A program made the position numbers and the translations under genes. This document shows positions 10,491-20,299 of a DNA stretch of 64,000 nucleotides, piece by piece; position 1 is the first letter of the stretch; each line of letters begins with the position of its first letter. The notes below the pieces were generated by a model that had not been told where the DNA came from, ran no database searches, and saw nothing but the letters and a program-made list of their open reading frames with translations. The DNA comes from Elephas maximus indicus (lineage: Eukaryota; Chordata; Mammalia; Proboscidea; Elephantidae), in the NCBI RefSeq assembly GCF_024166365.1, contig NC_064822.1, forward strand, positions 108,992,823-109,056,822, in the 5' to 3' direction.

Positions 10491-10776
10491 TAAACTCGGG
10501 TCTGTTTCTCTGAGCAGAGCTGATGGCAGAGAGTAGTTAGCACCAGACCACTTCCTGTGTGTCTTCTTTTTGTGCCTTTGGTTTTCCCTGCCCCCACCCC
10601 AACCCCCAGCCCCCAACATGTCCCCGTATTTTCCTTTCGGTGGCAGGAGGCTGGGTACGGTAATGTCCAGGATCCCTTGTCAGCTGCATTCCTGGTGAGT
10701 TCGGTTTGGTGGAGATGACGGGGGCTCCCTCCCAGCTTGTTAGAGTCACAGACACTTGGATTCAGAAGCCAGACTT

Positions 10777-10782
10777 TTTATT
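10777..10782 (-). terminator. NPFF: NPFF AATAAA poly(A) signal
   Basis: TTTATT on the plus strand is AATAAA on the minus strand, 60 bp past the NPFF stop. The 3' ends of TARBP2 and NPFF are therefore only about 300 bp apart. Confidence 0.85.
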
Positions 10783-10842
10783 TGGGGGACACATGGCACT
10801 TAGGTGTGGGTCTTGCATGCAAACATATCAGGGCATGACATG

Positions 10843-10960
10843 TTACTTCTTTCCAAAGCGTTGGGGGATGGCCAGGCTCCAGAACTGAGAGCTCAGCCCC
10901 TCCCCAGCCCGGGGACTCAGCCATTCGTTGCTCCAGGTTCCCCGGGTATTTCTTCCAAAC
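10843..10960 (-). CDS. NPFF: NPFF exon 3
   Basis: Codes the last base of Arg77 through the stop: Phe78-Gly-Arg, the spacer, and the second RF-amide peptide ending PQRFGKK. Confidence 0.95.
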
Positions 10961-11555
10961 CTTAGAAGAGATTCATCCTCAGATGTAGGTTGTCTCAGTC
11001 ACTGCACTTATCTAGCCCCATTCCCTCTTCCACTCCTCTGTCTCCTGCCCTTTCTACCCCCAAGCCATGCCCACTTGTCCCTTTCAGACTCACCTCTGAG
11101 GCTGAAACAGGAAGGCTGGGCTCCGGCCTGTTCTCTGCATGGCCTGGAGCAGGGAGCGCAAGAGTGACCCAGGGGTGTGGGCGTCCTGCAGTGGGTGGAG
11201 TCCCTTGTCTTCCTCCTATGGCAAGGGGGCATCAGGGAAGGAAGATAGGCAAATGCCGTGGGTATTTAGGTCTCAAGGAAAAGGGAGTGGTTTCTAGAGA
11301 CAAGTTGTAGGAGGCTGAGAAGTCATATTCTCATGTGAGGACCCAGTGAAGACATTGGCAGCCAAAGAGGTACTTGAGCTTAGAGTGCAAGTCTCAAGCT
11401 AGAGTAGAAGAAAATGGTGAGGGGTGTGGGTAGAGGCTCGGACTTACCACTGAGATCTGGTCTCCTTCGTCCTGGCCCCCTGGTCCTTCAGCGTGGCCCC
11501 AGTCAGTTACTAGCAGCAGCACCACCAGCAGCACGGCTACCCGCCTGGAATCCAT
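10843..11555 (-). CDS. NPFF: NPFF, pro-FMRFamide-related neuropeptide FF precursor; three exons, complete
   Basis: Minus-strand exons 11555-11448, 11215-11094 and 10960-10843 give 348 nt, or 115 residues (human 113). Introns are GT-AG: donor after GTG with GTAAGT, acceptor CCATAG, donor GTGAGT, acceptor TTCTAAG. Residues 1 to about 22 form a signal peptide (MDSRRVAVLLVVLLLVTDWG). The NPFF core FLFQPQRF at 71-78 is followed by Gly79-Arg80, the amidation and cleavage site. The second peptide, NPAF/NPSF type (AGEGLSSQFWSLAIPQRF, 95-112), is followed by Gly-Lys-Lys and the stop. The amidated peptides are secreted and act on NPFFR1/NPFFR2 in pain and opioid modulation. Ser68-Pro69-Ala70 replaces the human Ser-Gln-Ala before FLFQPQRF. 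The gene lies tail to tail with TARBP2 and in tandem with ATF7. Confidence 0.95.
11094..11215 (-). CDS. NPFF: NPFF exon 2
   Basis: Codes residues 37-76 plus two bases of Arg77. It ends within the NPFF peptide (FLFQPQ/R). Confidence 0.94.
11448..11555 (-). CDS. NPFF: NPFF exon 1 (signal peptide)
   Basis: Codes residues 1-36, ending ...GDQISV in phase 0. The ATG at 11555 is chosen over the upstream in-frame Met at 11624 because it begins the conserved MDSR signal peptide and lies just downstream of a TATA-like box. Confidence 0.93.
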
Positions 11556-11589
11556 GCTGCCATCCACCTTCCTACAGCCACACCCGCCT

Positions 11590-11596
11590 CTTATAC
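11590..11596 (-). promoter_or_regulatory. NPFF: TATA-like box of NPFF
   Basis: Minus strand reads GGTATAAGAGG, 35-41 bp upstream of the ATG. If used at the usual spacing, the 5' UTR would be only a few to about 15 nt. Confidence 0.6.
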
Positions 11597-11741
11597 CTGC
11601 TCTCCCCTTTGGCCCCCCGCCCACAGCTGCCTGAGGGGGAATCTAGAGCAGGCAATGGAAATGCACGGCTCCATTAGGAGCCACCTGGGACTCCCTGCTT
11701 TCAGCCTCCGGCCCCCAGCCCCTAAGCCTGAAGTTACAGAC

Positions 11742-11747
11742 TTTATT
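11742..11747 (-). terminator. Minus-strand AATAAA upstream of NPFF
   Basis: TTTATT on plus, about 190 bp upstream of the NPFF ATG. It could end the longest ATF7 transcripts, which in human reach close to NPFF. This is inference only. Confidence 0.35.
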
Positions 11748-12117
11748 AGATGCATAAATCCTGTCTCCAGAGCTCAAGAAGAATCATTAATTGCAGATGC
11801 TTTGTCAGAGCCAGGCCCTGGGGGGCCTTACAAGAACCCCCAATCCCTCAACAGTTTGGAGAGCTCCAATTGATCACCTCTTTTTTTATCACTCCTGGAA
11901 TAAAGCACAGAGAAAATCCTAACAGGAGGGCAGGCTAGGTCCTGGAACAGAGGGAGAGAGGCAAAAGCCAGGATCAGAGCTGGGTGAGGGTGAGACTCTA
12001 GGTTGGCCTGGATGACCCAGCCTGTCCATCCCCAGAGGGTGATGTCAAATCTTCACAGACCCCCATCTTCACTTGAGTGCGGCTTAGGACCTACGTCATC
12101 TTTCTCTGCAGCTGAAC

Positions 12118-12140
12118 CACTGCTGCCACCCTGTGGTCTT
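12118..12140 (-). promoter_or_regulatory. CTCF-like motif
   Basis: Minus strand reads GACCACAGGGTGGCAGCAG, matching about 12 of 14 positions of the CTCF core. It lies between the NPFF promoter and the repeat-rich interval. Confidence 0.35.
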
Positions 12141-12183
12141 GGTCCCTTACTGTCAGGTCTGGCCATTTCTCTTTTCTAGAATA

Positions 12184-12340
12184 AAACCCGTTGCCATTGA
12201 ATAGATTCTAAATCATAGTGATCCTATAGGACAGAGTAGAACTGCCCCATAGGGATTCTAAGGAGTGTCTGGGGGATTCAAACTGCCACCATTTGGTTAA
12301 CAGCCAAACTTTTAACCACTATGCCACCAGGGTTTCCATT
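12184..12340 (-). mobile_element. AfroSINE
   Basis: Reverse copy: 'aaaacccgttgccattgaat' tail side, 'gacagagtagaactgcccc', and head side 'accactatgccaccagggtt'. Confidence 0.88.
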
Positions 12341-12594
12341 TTTCTAGATGAGAGCTCTTTAAAAGAGGAACTTAGAGGGGTGGGATGGGGTAGTCCTTGG
12401 GCCCTGACTCCAAGGAGTCTCAGGGTCATTGAAGGGTAGTGGTGGGATACTGTTGGATTGGGCTATCATTGTGTTCTGCCTTGGGAAAATTCAGAGTCAG
12501 TGTTTCTCAGGATGGGATCCTTCAGTTTCCCTCTTAATGCCGGAATCCTTTCTTCAGCACCCCCACCAGGGTGGTTGTCTAGCGTATGCTGGAG

Positions 12595-12790
12595 GCTTTG
12601 AATCAGCCTCACCTTGGACAACCAGCATAACCTCTCTGAACTTCAGTTTCCTCACCTAAAACACGGGGACATTAACAGGAACTACTTCCTAGGGCTGTGG
12701 TGAGGATTCATTGAAATACTTGTTGTAATCCATTCAGCACAGGATCTGGCATGGGGCAAGTGTCCTTAAAATGTTAGCTGTGATTATCCT
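12595..12790 (+). repeat. MIR SINE
   Basis: Has 'tctctgaacttcagtttcc', 'acacggggacatta', 'gggctgtggtgaggattca' and 'ggatctggcatggggcaag', in MIR order. Confidence 0.75.
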
Positions 12791-12911
12791 CGTACACCCC
12801 GGTCTCGGGGAACTTACCATTTCCTGAGCCTTGGGGCAAGTGTCCTTAAAATGTTAGCTGTGATTATCCTCGTACACCCCGGTCTCGGGGAACTTACCAT
12901 TTCCTGAGCCT
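12752..12911 (+). repeat. Exact 80-bp tandem duplication
   Basis: Positions 12752-12831 and 12832-12911 are identical by eye. The unit starts TGGGGCAAGTGTCC and ends CCTGAGCCT. It begins within the MIR 3' end. Perfect identity implies a recent event or an assembly artefact. Confidence 0.95.
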
Positions 12912-12984
12912 TCGGACAGTTTTATCCTTGTACTAAGCCGGCTTTAGTCCCCCTGTGAAATCACCAGTCATTTTAGTTTGTCCC

Positions 12985-13105
12985 ATTGCATCACACAGAA
13001 CATCTCTAATCTCTTTCATGTATAACAGCCCTTCGTATGTTTGAAGACAGTTTATTCTTCCGCTCTCTAGACTTTTCTGCTCAAGGGGAGATGCCCCCCT
13101 CTTTA
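12985..13105 (+). repeat. Ancient CR1/L3-like LINE fragment
   Basis: Contains 'ataacagcccttcgtatgtt' then 'tgaagacagttt' and 'ctctctagacttttctgctc', resembling the CR1/L3 3' region. It is weakly preserved. Confidence 0.4.
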
Positions 13106-13480
13106 AAGCATAGCACCTAGAAACCAGTTTATACTTTAGATTTATAGATTAGGACAGGTTTTGTTCTGGATGTGATGTTGTAGGTCTTCTTCATTAATGC
13201 CTAAGCTGAGCCTTTTTGTAAGCTTGTCTCACGGCTGGTCCCAGGCATAGAACGTGGGAGTTACTACCATTATGTGATTGTATCACATCTTATAGTTGAC
13301 TGTTGCTTTTTTTTTTTTTTAGTTGACTGCTTCTTAAAAGTCCATACGTAGATGGTTCTTCTGTGCGAAGTTCATCTTGCATCACTTTCTGTTCCTTGCC
13401 TGTTCTGACAGTGGCACAGAGGAGCAGGGTTTTGAGGACGGATGAGGCATTGGGAAGACTGGTGCTGGTCAGACAGAACG

Positions 13481-14958
13481 GTTTTTTTTTTAATTGTACT
13501 TTAGGTGTAGGTTTACAGAACAAATCAGTGTCTCACCAGTTAGTACACACATTGTCCTATGACACTGGCTAATAACCCAACATGTCAACACCCTCCCTTC
13601 TCAACCCTGGGTTCCCTATTACCAGCTTTCCTGTTCTCTCCTGTCTTCCAGTCCCTGCCCCAGGGCTGGTGCTCCCCTTTAGTCTTGTTTTGTTCCATGG
13701 GCCTGTTCAATCTTTGGCTGAAGGGTGGCCCTCAGAAGTGACCTCATTACTGAGCTGAAAGGGTGTCTGGGAGCCACACTCTCAGGGTTTCTCCAGACTC
13801 TGTCAGGTCAGCAAGTCTGGTCTTTCTGAGTTAGAATTTTGTTTTACATTTTTCTCCAGCTCTGTCTGGGACCCTCTATTGTGGTCCCTGTCAGAGCAGT
13901 TAGTGGTAGTAGCCGGGCACCATCTAGTTGTACTGGCCTCAGTCTGGTGGAGGCCGTGGTAGTTGTGGTCCACTAGTCCTTTGGACTAAATCTTTCTGTT
14001 GTATCTTTAGTTTTCTTCATTCTTCCTTGCTCCTGAAGGGGTGAGACCAGTGGAGTATCTGAGATTGCCGCTCACAGGCTTTTAAGACCCCAGGCGCTAC
14101 TCACCAAAGCAGAATGTAGAACATACTCTTTATAAACTATTATATGCCATTGGAGCTAGATGTTCCCTGAGACCATGGTCCCCACAGCCCTCAGCCCAGT
14201 AATTCCATCCCTCAGGGAGTTTGGGTGTGTCTACGGAACTACCATGACCTTGCCTTGTACAGGTGGTGCTGGCTTCCCCAGTATTGTGTACTGTCTTACC
14301 CTTCACCAGTGTTTTTCCATCCCCACCCCTCCTCCGTAACCATCAAAGATTGTTTCTTTTTGTATGTAAACCTTTTCATGAGTTTTTACAGCGGTCGTTT
14401 CATACATTTGTCCTTTTGTGATTGACTTATTTCACGCAGCATAATGTCCTCCAGATCATCCATGTTATGATTATGAGATGCTTCACAGATTTATCGTTGT
14501 TCTTTATTGTTGCGTAATATTCCATTGTTTGTATGTAGCACAGTTTGTTTATCCATTCATCTGTTGATGGGCACCTAGGTTGTTTCCATCTTTTTGCTGT
14601 CGTGAGCAGTGCTGCAGTGAACGTGCGTGTGCGTGTGTCTATTCGTGTGAAGGCTTTTATTTCTCTCGGAATATATTCCTAGGAGTGGGACTGCTGGATC
14701 ATATGGTATTTCTATTTCTAGTTTTCTAAGGAAGCGCCATATCGTTTTCCAAAATGGTTGTACCATTTTGCATTCCCACCAGCAGTCCTTAAGAGTTCCT
14801 GTCTCCCCGCAGCCTCTCCAACATTTTATTTCCTGTTTTATTGATTCGTGCCAGTAATGCCGGGGTGAGATGGTATCTCATCGTGGTTTTGATTCGGATT
14901 TCTCTAATGGGTAGAGATCGTGAGCATTTCCTCATGTGTCTATCGGCCACTTGAATGT
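13481..14958 (-). mobile_element. 5'-truncated L1 (3' UTR and ORF2 C-terminus)
   Basis: Reversed L1. The T-run at 13482-13490 is the poly(A) tail. The elephant-type 3' UTR follows (with 'accatctagttgtactgg'), and from about 14250 the ORF2 end. The minus strand at 14575-14766 encodes [20 protein letters not shown], the conserved L1 ORF2 C-terminal segment, with a frameshift beyond it. The element is dead. Confidence 0.9.
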
Positions 14959-14959
14959 G

Positions 14960-15125
14960 AACTGTTTTAATCCCAGCTCTTGCCTTTTCTCTATGACTTG
15001 GGCAACTGTCTTAAACTAAACTTCAGTTCATTATCAATAAAACGAGGCAGCAACTCCCGCTGTCAGATTACAGAAAATGCCTTAATGCAAAGCATCTAGC
15101 GCAGAGCAGGCACTCAAATATTCAC
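14960..15125 (+). repeat. MIR SINE fragment
   Basis: Has 'atgacttgggcaactgtctt' and 'aacttcagttcattatcaat', closing with 'agcgcagagcaggcactcaa'. Confidence 0.6.
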
Positions 15126-15525
15126 CACCCTGCTGCTTCTAATATTTCTCTGATCACCAGTTACAAGTGGGGCTGAGCTGAGGCTGCATTCAGAAAGGGG
15201 CTGATCTAGTTGGCCTCCTATTGCTAGCATGGAGGCGAGTTAGACTCTTCTTTGGTTAGAAATCAGAATGGGTTAATTGTGAAAATTCGGCAAAATGTTC
15301 TGCCTTCAGAGTCTCGTCCCCACCTCCAAAATCTCTCATTGCAGGCTCTGGTATTTAGCTTTCAGCCACTTCCTTTCTTATCTTTTTCTGGATCCTGCCC
15401 ACAACACAGTGAAGACCACCACTGTCTTTCCTACTCTCCGAAGGAGGCTCGGGCTCCTTATCTGTGTCAGTTGTCTACCAAAGACTGTCGACAAACAGCT
15501 TTTTCAATAATTTCTCTATTGGGAG

Positions 15526-15672
15526 GAGCCCTGGTGGCACAGTGGTTGGCTGTTAACCAAAAGGTGGGCAGTTCGAATCTATAGCTTCTTGCTCCTTGGA
15601 AACCCTATGGGACAGTTCTACTCTGTTCTATAGGGTCGCTATGAGTCGGGATTGACTCCATGGCAGTGGGGG
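15526..15672 (+). mobile_element. AfroSINE
   Basis: 'ggagccctggtggcacagtg', 'gcagttcgaatct', 'ctatgggacagttctactc', 'gtcgctatgagtcgg'. Confidence 0.9.
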
Positions 15673-16169
15673 TCTCCGACTGGGAAATACTCAGAGGCAC
15701 CTGCTACCTCTTTTTTCAAATTCTTCAGCCTGGCTCATGGTCTTCACTTGTGATGATAATTATAAAGGAACACACAGATGCATGGAATTATTAGTGATTC
15801 TCCCTTCATCTCCTCACTTTCCATAGCCCCTGAGCATCACCTGTTTCTCTTGTGAACTAATCTGTTACTGGCTTCTAAACAAACTTCACCCCTCATTTCC
15901 AGACCAGCCTCTCCCCGGGACCCATAGAGCTCATTCAAGCTTCACTTTGTTTCTGTATGCATTCCAATCCTCATCTCCCCAGTCAGGCTGGAAGCTTCTT
16001 GAAGGTAGGGCTTGTTTTTTTTTTGTTGCTGTTGGGAGGGGAGTGGGGACAAAACACTGAAAGAGGCTACTTGCTGTCAGATACTCTCCCATCCCCGTTC
16101 ACTTAAAGCATACATTAGTTCTCTGGTGAGTGCTCCCACAGTGCTGGGGGCCTCTTGTTTCGGGGCAGT

Positions 16170-16262
16170 GCACAGATCTGAGCTCTGGCTCCATGTCTTC
16201 TGTCACGCTATGCAGTTTATATCAATCATCCACCTTCTCTAGGTTATGTCTTCCCTGTGTAA
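16170..16262 (+). repeat. MIR-like fragment
   Basis: Has 'gcacagatctgagctctggc' and 'tatcaatcatccaccttctc', a MIR core pattern. Short. Confidence 0.4.
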
Positions 16263-16898
16263 AAAGTAGAGGTAAGAATGCCCACTTATTCTTCTACCTT
16301 TAGAATAGGGAGAGGGGGGCAGATCACAGATAGGAAAGCCCAGTGAGGTCCCAGAAAGAGTGGGCAATTGGACTTGTAGATCAGAGTACTGAAGCATCAG
16401 ACATAACAGCGGTTCTCTTGATAGTTTAATGTTATATTTGCAGCATAAATAAGGCACAATATATGTCAGGGGAAAGGAGGAGGGAGAGGGCCTGGCTGGG
16501 GGGGAATAACTGCTAAGTGGCAAGAGAGGAGGAAGAAGGGACGGTGAAGGAGAATAGAGCGAAGCTCTGCCTCAGCTCCGTCCCAGGAGATTGTGAGAGC
16601 CTGCTCACAGGGATCATGCGGACTTGGGTGGAGGAGAGAAGGGAAAAGACGGTTTGTAACAAAATAGCCTGTAGCACTGCATCTTCCCACCTGTCAAAGT
16701 CCACCATTTGGGGCTGGGGGGAGATCCAGACCCAGAATCGAGTTCCTTGATGAGATGGAGAGGTGCTGCTACATGTCAAGGATATATAGATGAACAGAGA
16801 TATAATCATAGATACACACGGCTTTCTTTTGAACAGACACTGTGTCAGGATGCTGCAGCCTCCACTGTTTGGGGGCTCATCTCCTCCCTGCCTGAAGG

Positions 16899-16925
16899 GT
16901 GTGTGTGTGTGTGTGTGTGTGTGTA
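16899..16925 (+). repeat. (TG)n microsatellite
   Basis: About 13 TG units, read as (CA)n in the ATF7 transcript direction. Confidence 0.95.
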
Positions 16926-17205
16926 TGGGAGAAACAAGACAGCTAAAGCTCCAGCTGGTCCTTAATGTAACAAAGAACATGGAGTGACCAGTCTGCAAGG
17001 GAACACTAGAGACAACCTCTGTCCAGACCGACCCAGGGACAGGTTTCAGGGATAAGACTGGAAAGAAGACAAACATAGATTTTGAAATGAGTGATGTGGT
17101 TGCTTTCTTTTAATGGGAGCAGAGGGAAGGACTAAAGGGAATGAAAAAACATGGTAGTGCTAAGGCAGAGGATGGTATTCAACATATCCTTGACACCCAG
17201 CTTGC

Positions 17206-17406
17206 CCCTAAGGCAGTGGTTCTCAAAGTTTACTTCAGTATGATTAGAGTCACCTGGAGTGCTTGTTAAAAGCCACCCCAAGAGTGCACAGAGTTTCTGT
17301 TTCAGTAGGTCTGGGGCGGGCCTGATAATTTGCATTTCTAACAAGTTCCCAGATGATGGTGATCCTGCTGGTTCTGGACCACATTCAGAGAATCACTTCC
17401 CTAAGG
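17206..17406 (-). mobile_element. MER20-type hAT-Charlie MITE with 8-bp target duplication
   Basis: The element spans 17214-17398. It opens with the 'cagtggttctcaaagt' end and holds 'gagtcacctggagtgcttgt' and 'gggcgggcctgataatttgc'. It is flanked by identical CCCTAAGG at 17206-17213 and 17399-17406, an 8-bp duplication as expected for hAT elements. Confidence 0.8.
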
Positions 17407-19260
17407 TAAAGCCAATGAAACTGGTGCTCAGAGCCACTTCTCACAGCTAAAACATCACTCACCAGTAGCTAATGCTGGTGAGGTATTTTGTGCTACCAGC
17501 ACCCCCCCCATTAAAAAAATAAACCCTAGTAGCTACAATACAAACCTGGATCCATAAAGGACATAAGCTGCATTAACCTGCCCTACTCTCCCTGACGTTT
17601 TCTCATTCTGGGGTAGGATTTTACCCCAAAGAAAGATGAGTGAACCTGGTGTAGAGGGTGGGAATGTTGGCATGCAGCCACCTATGCCCATTCCTGCTGG
17701 GTCATCACACTGGGGTGGTGGGTAGGTACATGTCTGCATGCACATCACATGCAGACAAACGGACAGCAGTTCTGTGTTGTGAGAGGGATGATAAGGTTGT
17801 GGAAAGCTGTAGTGGGGTGGGGGGGGGTCCTCTAATCTGCCTTAGCATCTTTGCCTGTCCTGTTCCCCTTCTCAATCAAAAGTCTAAAAAAAGCACAGCA
17901 TATCAAAAAGACATATGTAAGACAGCTAAGGAGGACTGGAATCAAAACAGACTGGTTATGAAATTTGAAAAGATTTACATTTCCTTCCTGTGTATACAAT
18001 GTACAATATTAAAGGAAAATAATGATTTAAGGATGGGCAGGTAGTTATAAAGCAAAGAGGGGAATTCAGTGGGGAGAGCTGTCTCAGAGCTAGCACCTTT
18101 AAGGAACCTCTCAGTGTGGAGCAGGGAAGCCTCGGAAACCAGAGGAAGACTTTTTTGGTGTCTGCTTGGTAGATAAGGTTATAGATGGGACATGGTTATA
18201 GTTAAGCACCTCATTTACCAGGCTGGGTGGTGCTGCAGGCAGTCAATCAAGAAGGGAGCCAAGAACAACAGAATGGGGACACGGAAGGCAGCAAGGTGAG
18301 GTTCAGTTAGCCTGACTCCTCTTTTATCACCACGTAGAGTATATGGTCTTGCGGTCAGGCCACGGAGAGGAGTGGAAACTGAAAGAAGCCAGTCTCCGGA
18401 TGTACAACCAACAGGGACGGAGTACGCTTTCCAGTCCTTCCTAGTAGAATGGGAGGCTTTCTCAGACTTTTTAACTTTCTTTTAAGGGAATGGGCCAAGC
18501 AGGCCAGAAGACCTGGTTCTTACCCCTTTCTCTATGGCCTTGGGTATAGCAGCTGTATCTTTGAAGTGAGGTGGGAGGCCTGAATCCTGCATTCACTTGG
18601 AAGCATCCCAAGACATTTACACTCCCAGCTCCTTTCTGGAAGTGCCCCCCTTTAGGCCTCCAGAATGGCCATGGCCCTTAGGAAGGACTAAGTGACATTG
18701 TCCATGAGGTTTGGTTCTGGTCCAGATGAGTCTGGAAAGCAGAGATCAAGGAAGAATGACCACATGCCCGGCAGCAATCAGAAGATAAGTGAAGTTCCCC
18801 TTGACTGCAGGAGAAGTTGCAGGGTGAGCAATTGCTCTGCGTTCTTGGTGAGACTGACGGCTAACTAAAGGGCTGTCTTGAGGGTAATGGCCGGCCTGTT
18901 CCTCACTTCATTGCTGCTTCACTTCTAAGGTTCTGGCAGTGCCCTTATTTAGGTCCCAAATACTAACTCCCCACTGATGAAAATGCAATAAGGACTCTGA
19001 GAATTAGACTTGGGGGCTAAGAAACTAAGTAAGACCCTCTATATAAATTAGCCACCTAACACAGAGACAGACTGGCAGGATTCAAACCCCCTTTAAGGCC
19101 AAGCAGTGAGGCAGGGCATGTGTGCAGTGGCAAGCTGATTATTAACTTTAAAACACTTGACTGAAGGAGGAAGAAGAATAGTCAAGGGTCTTATGAAGGC
19201 TCCTTAGGAGCCATAAACTCAGTCAAGCTTTAGGGCAAGGCTGCTGGGGGGAAATCAAGA

Positions 19261-19371
19261 CCATAAAAAATGAAACACTTTAAAGCAGGAGAAAATCCCA
19301 GGGAGCAGTTGGCTAAAGGAAAAGTCCTGAGCTCAAGTTATGGCTGTGAATTTTCAAAGGCAAGTGAAGTC
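19261..19371 (+). repeat. Local dispersed duplicate, copy A
   Basis: About 110 bp, including 'gagaaaatcccagggagcag' and 'agtcctgagctcaagttatg'. It is about 90% identical to copy B at 20189-20299, in direct orientation 928 bp apart. Confidence 0.85.
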
Positions 19372-20188
19372 CCTGGAGGTGGTAGCCTGCATCCTGACCA
19401 TCTGCCATGACAGTTGCTATTCTGAGTCACCTCGGAGGCTGTTCCTGCGGGGGGTCTCTGGTGATAGAGGATGAGAAAACCCATGTTTTCTCCCCTTTCT
19501 CTTCACCAGGAGTGGCTTGTTCAGCACTGGATCTGAAAAGCAGGAGAGGAAATTTAAAACAAATGCAGCAGAATACGTCACCTGACTGGTTTACTAGTAT
19601 ATCACACTTAGGAGATGATAAGCTTGTAGCTTAGAACATTTTCTCATTCCCCTGTGATGGCCACTATGGAAGACAAAATAAGAAAGGAAGCCCGTGGTTA
19701 TTTTGTATTATGTTTAAGACGGAGATAAGCAAGATGGAGGAAAGGACATTTTTGGCCTGGACAGATGGCAGAAGATGGCTCCAGGACAATTGGAAAAGTT
19801 TCACACTGAAGGGCTATTAAAACTGACCTATCTATCCACAGGCCTCTGGCTTTGGATGGCTTCCTATGGCTCTGGTAGAAATTGCATAGTTCAGAGCCAA
19901 GGAAAAATGAGAAGTCCTAATGGGGAAAGAAGAGGGACAGAAAATGAATTTCTCCCCCTGTAGTCCAATTATTCAACAAGAATGGCTGACAGTGAGAGTT
20001 ACCAATTTCCCAGGCAGGTCAGATACTTCAGTAAGTCTAGACTCCTCTGCTGAGATTAGTACTGCACCCACCCTCCCACTCCTTCTCCTCTGCCTCCCCC
20101 CATCCAACCTTATCCTCAAGAAAGTCCACTCAGGGCCTTGGCTACGATGCCTTAGAGTCTTGAGGCTTGGAGTATGGAGAACCGATGA

Positions 20189-20299
20189 ATCTAAAAAATG
20201 AAACAAAACTCTAAAGCCGGAGAAAATCCCAGGGAGCAGTTGTCTAAAGGGAAAGTCCTGAGCTCAAGTTATGGCTGCGAATTTTCAAAGGCAAGTGCA
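20189..20299 (+). repeat. Local dispersed duplicate, copy B
   Basis: Partner of copy A in the same orientation. Neither resembles a repeat family I know, so a local segmental copy within the presumed ATF7 3' UTR is likely. Confidence 0.85.

Larger units (their letters stand above)
11600..13480. other. Intergenic NPFF-ATF7 interval
   Basis: No coding exon was found. It contains a minus-strand AATAAA at 11742-11747, a CTCF-like site near 12120, one SINE, a MIR and an exact 80-bp tandem duplication. Confidence 0.6.

Noticed and set aside
14575-14766. Conserved-looking protein [19 protein letters not shown]
   Set aside because: It is the L1 ORF2 C-terminus inside a 5'-truncated, frameshifted element, not a host gene.
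16513-17076. 187-codon minus-strand ORF
   Set aside because: Runs through a (CA)n microsatellite (HTHTHTHT) in presumed 3' UTR; no protein family look.
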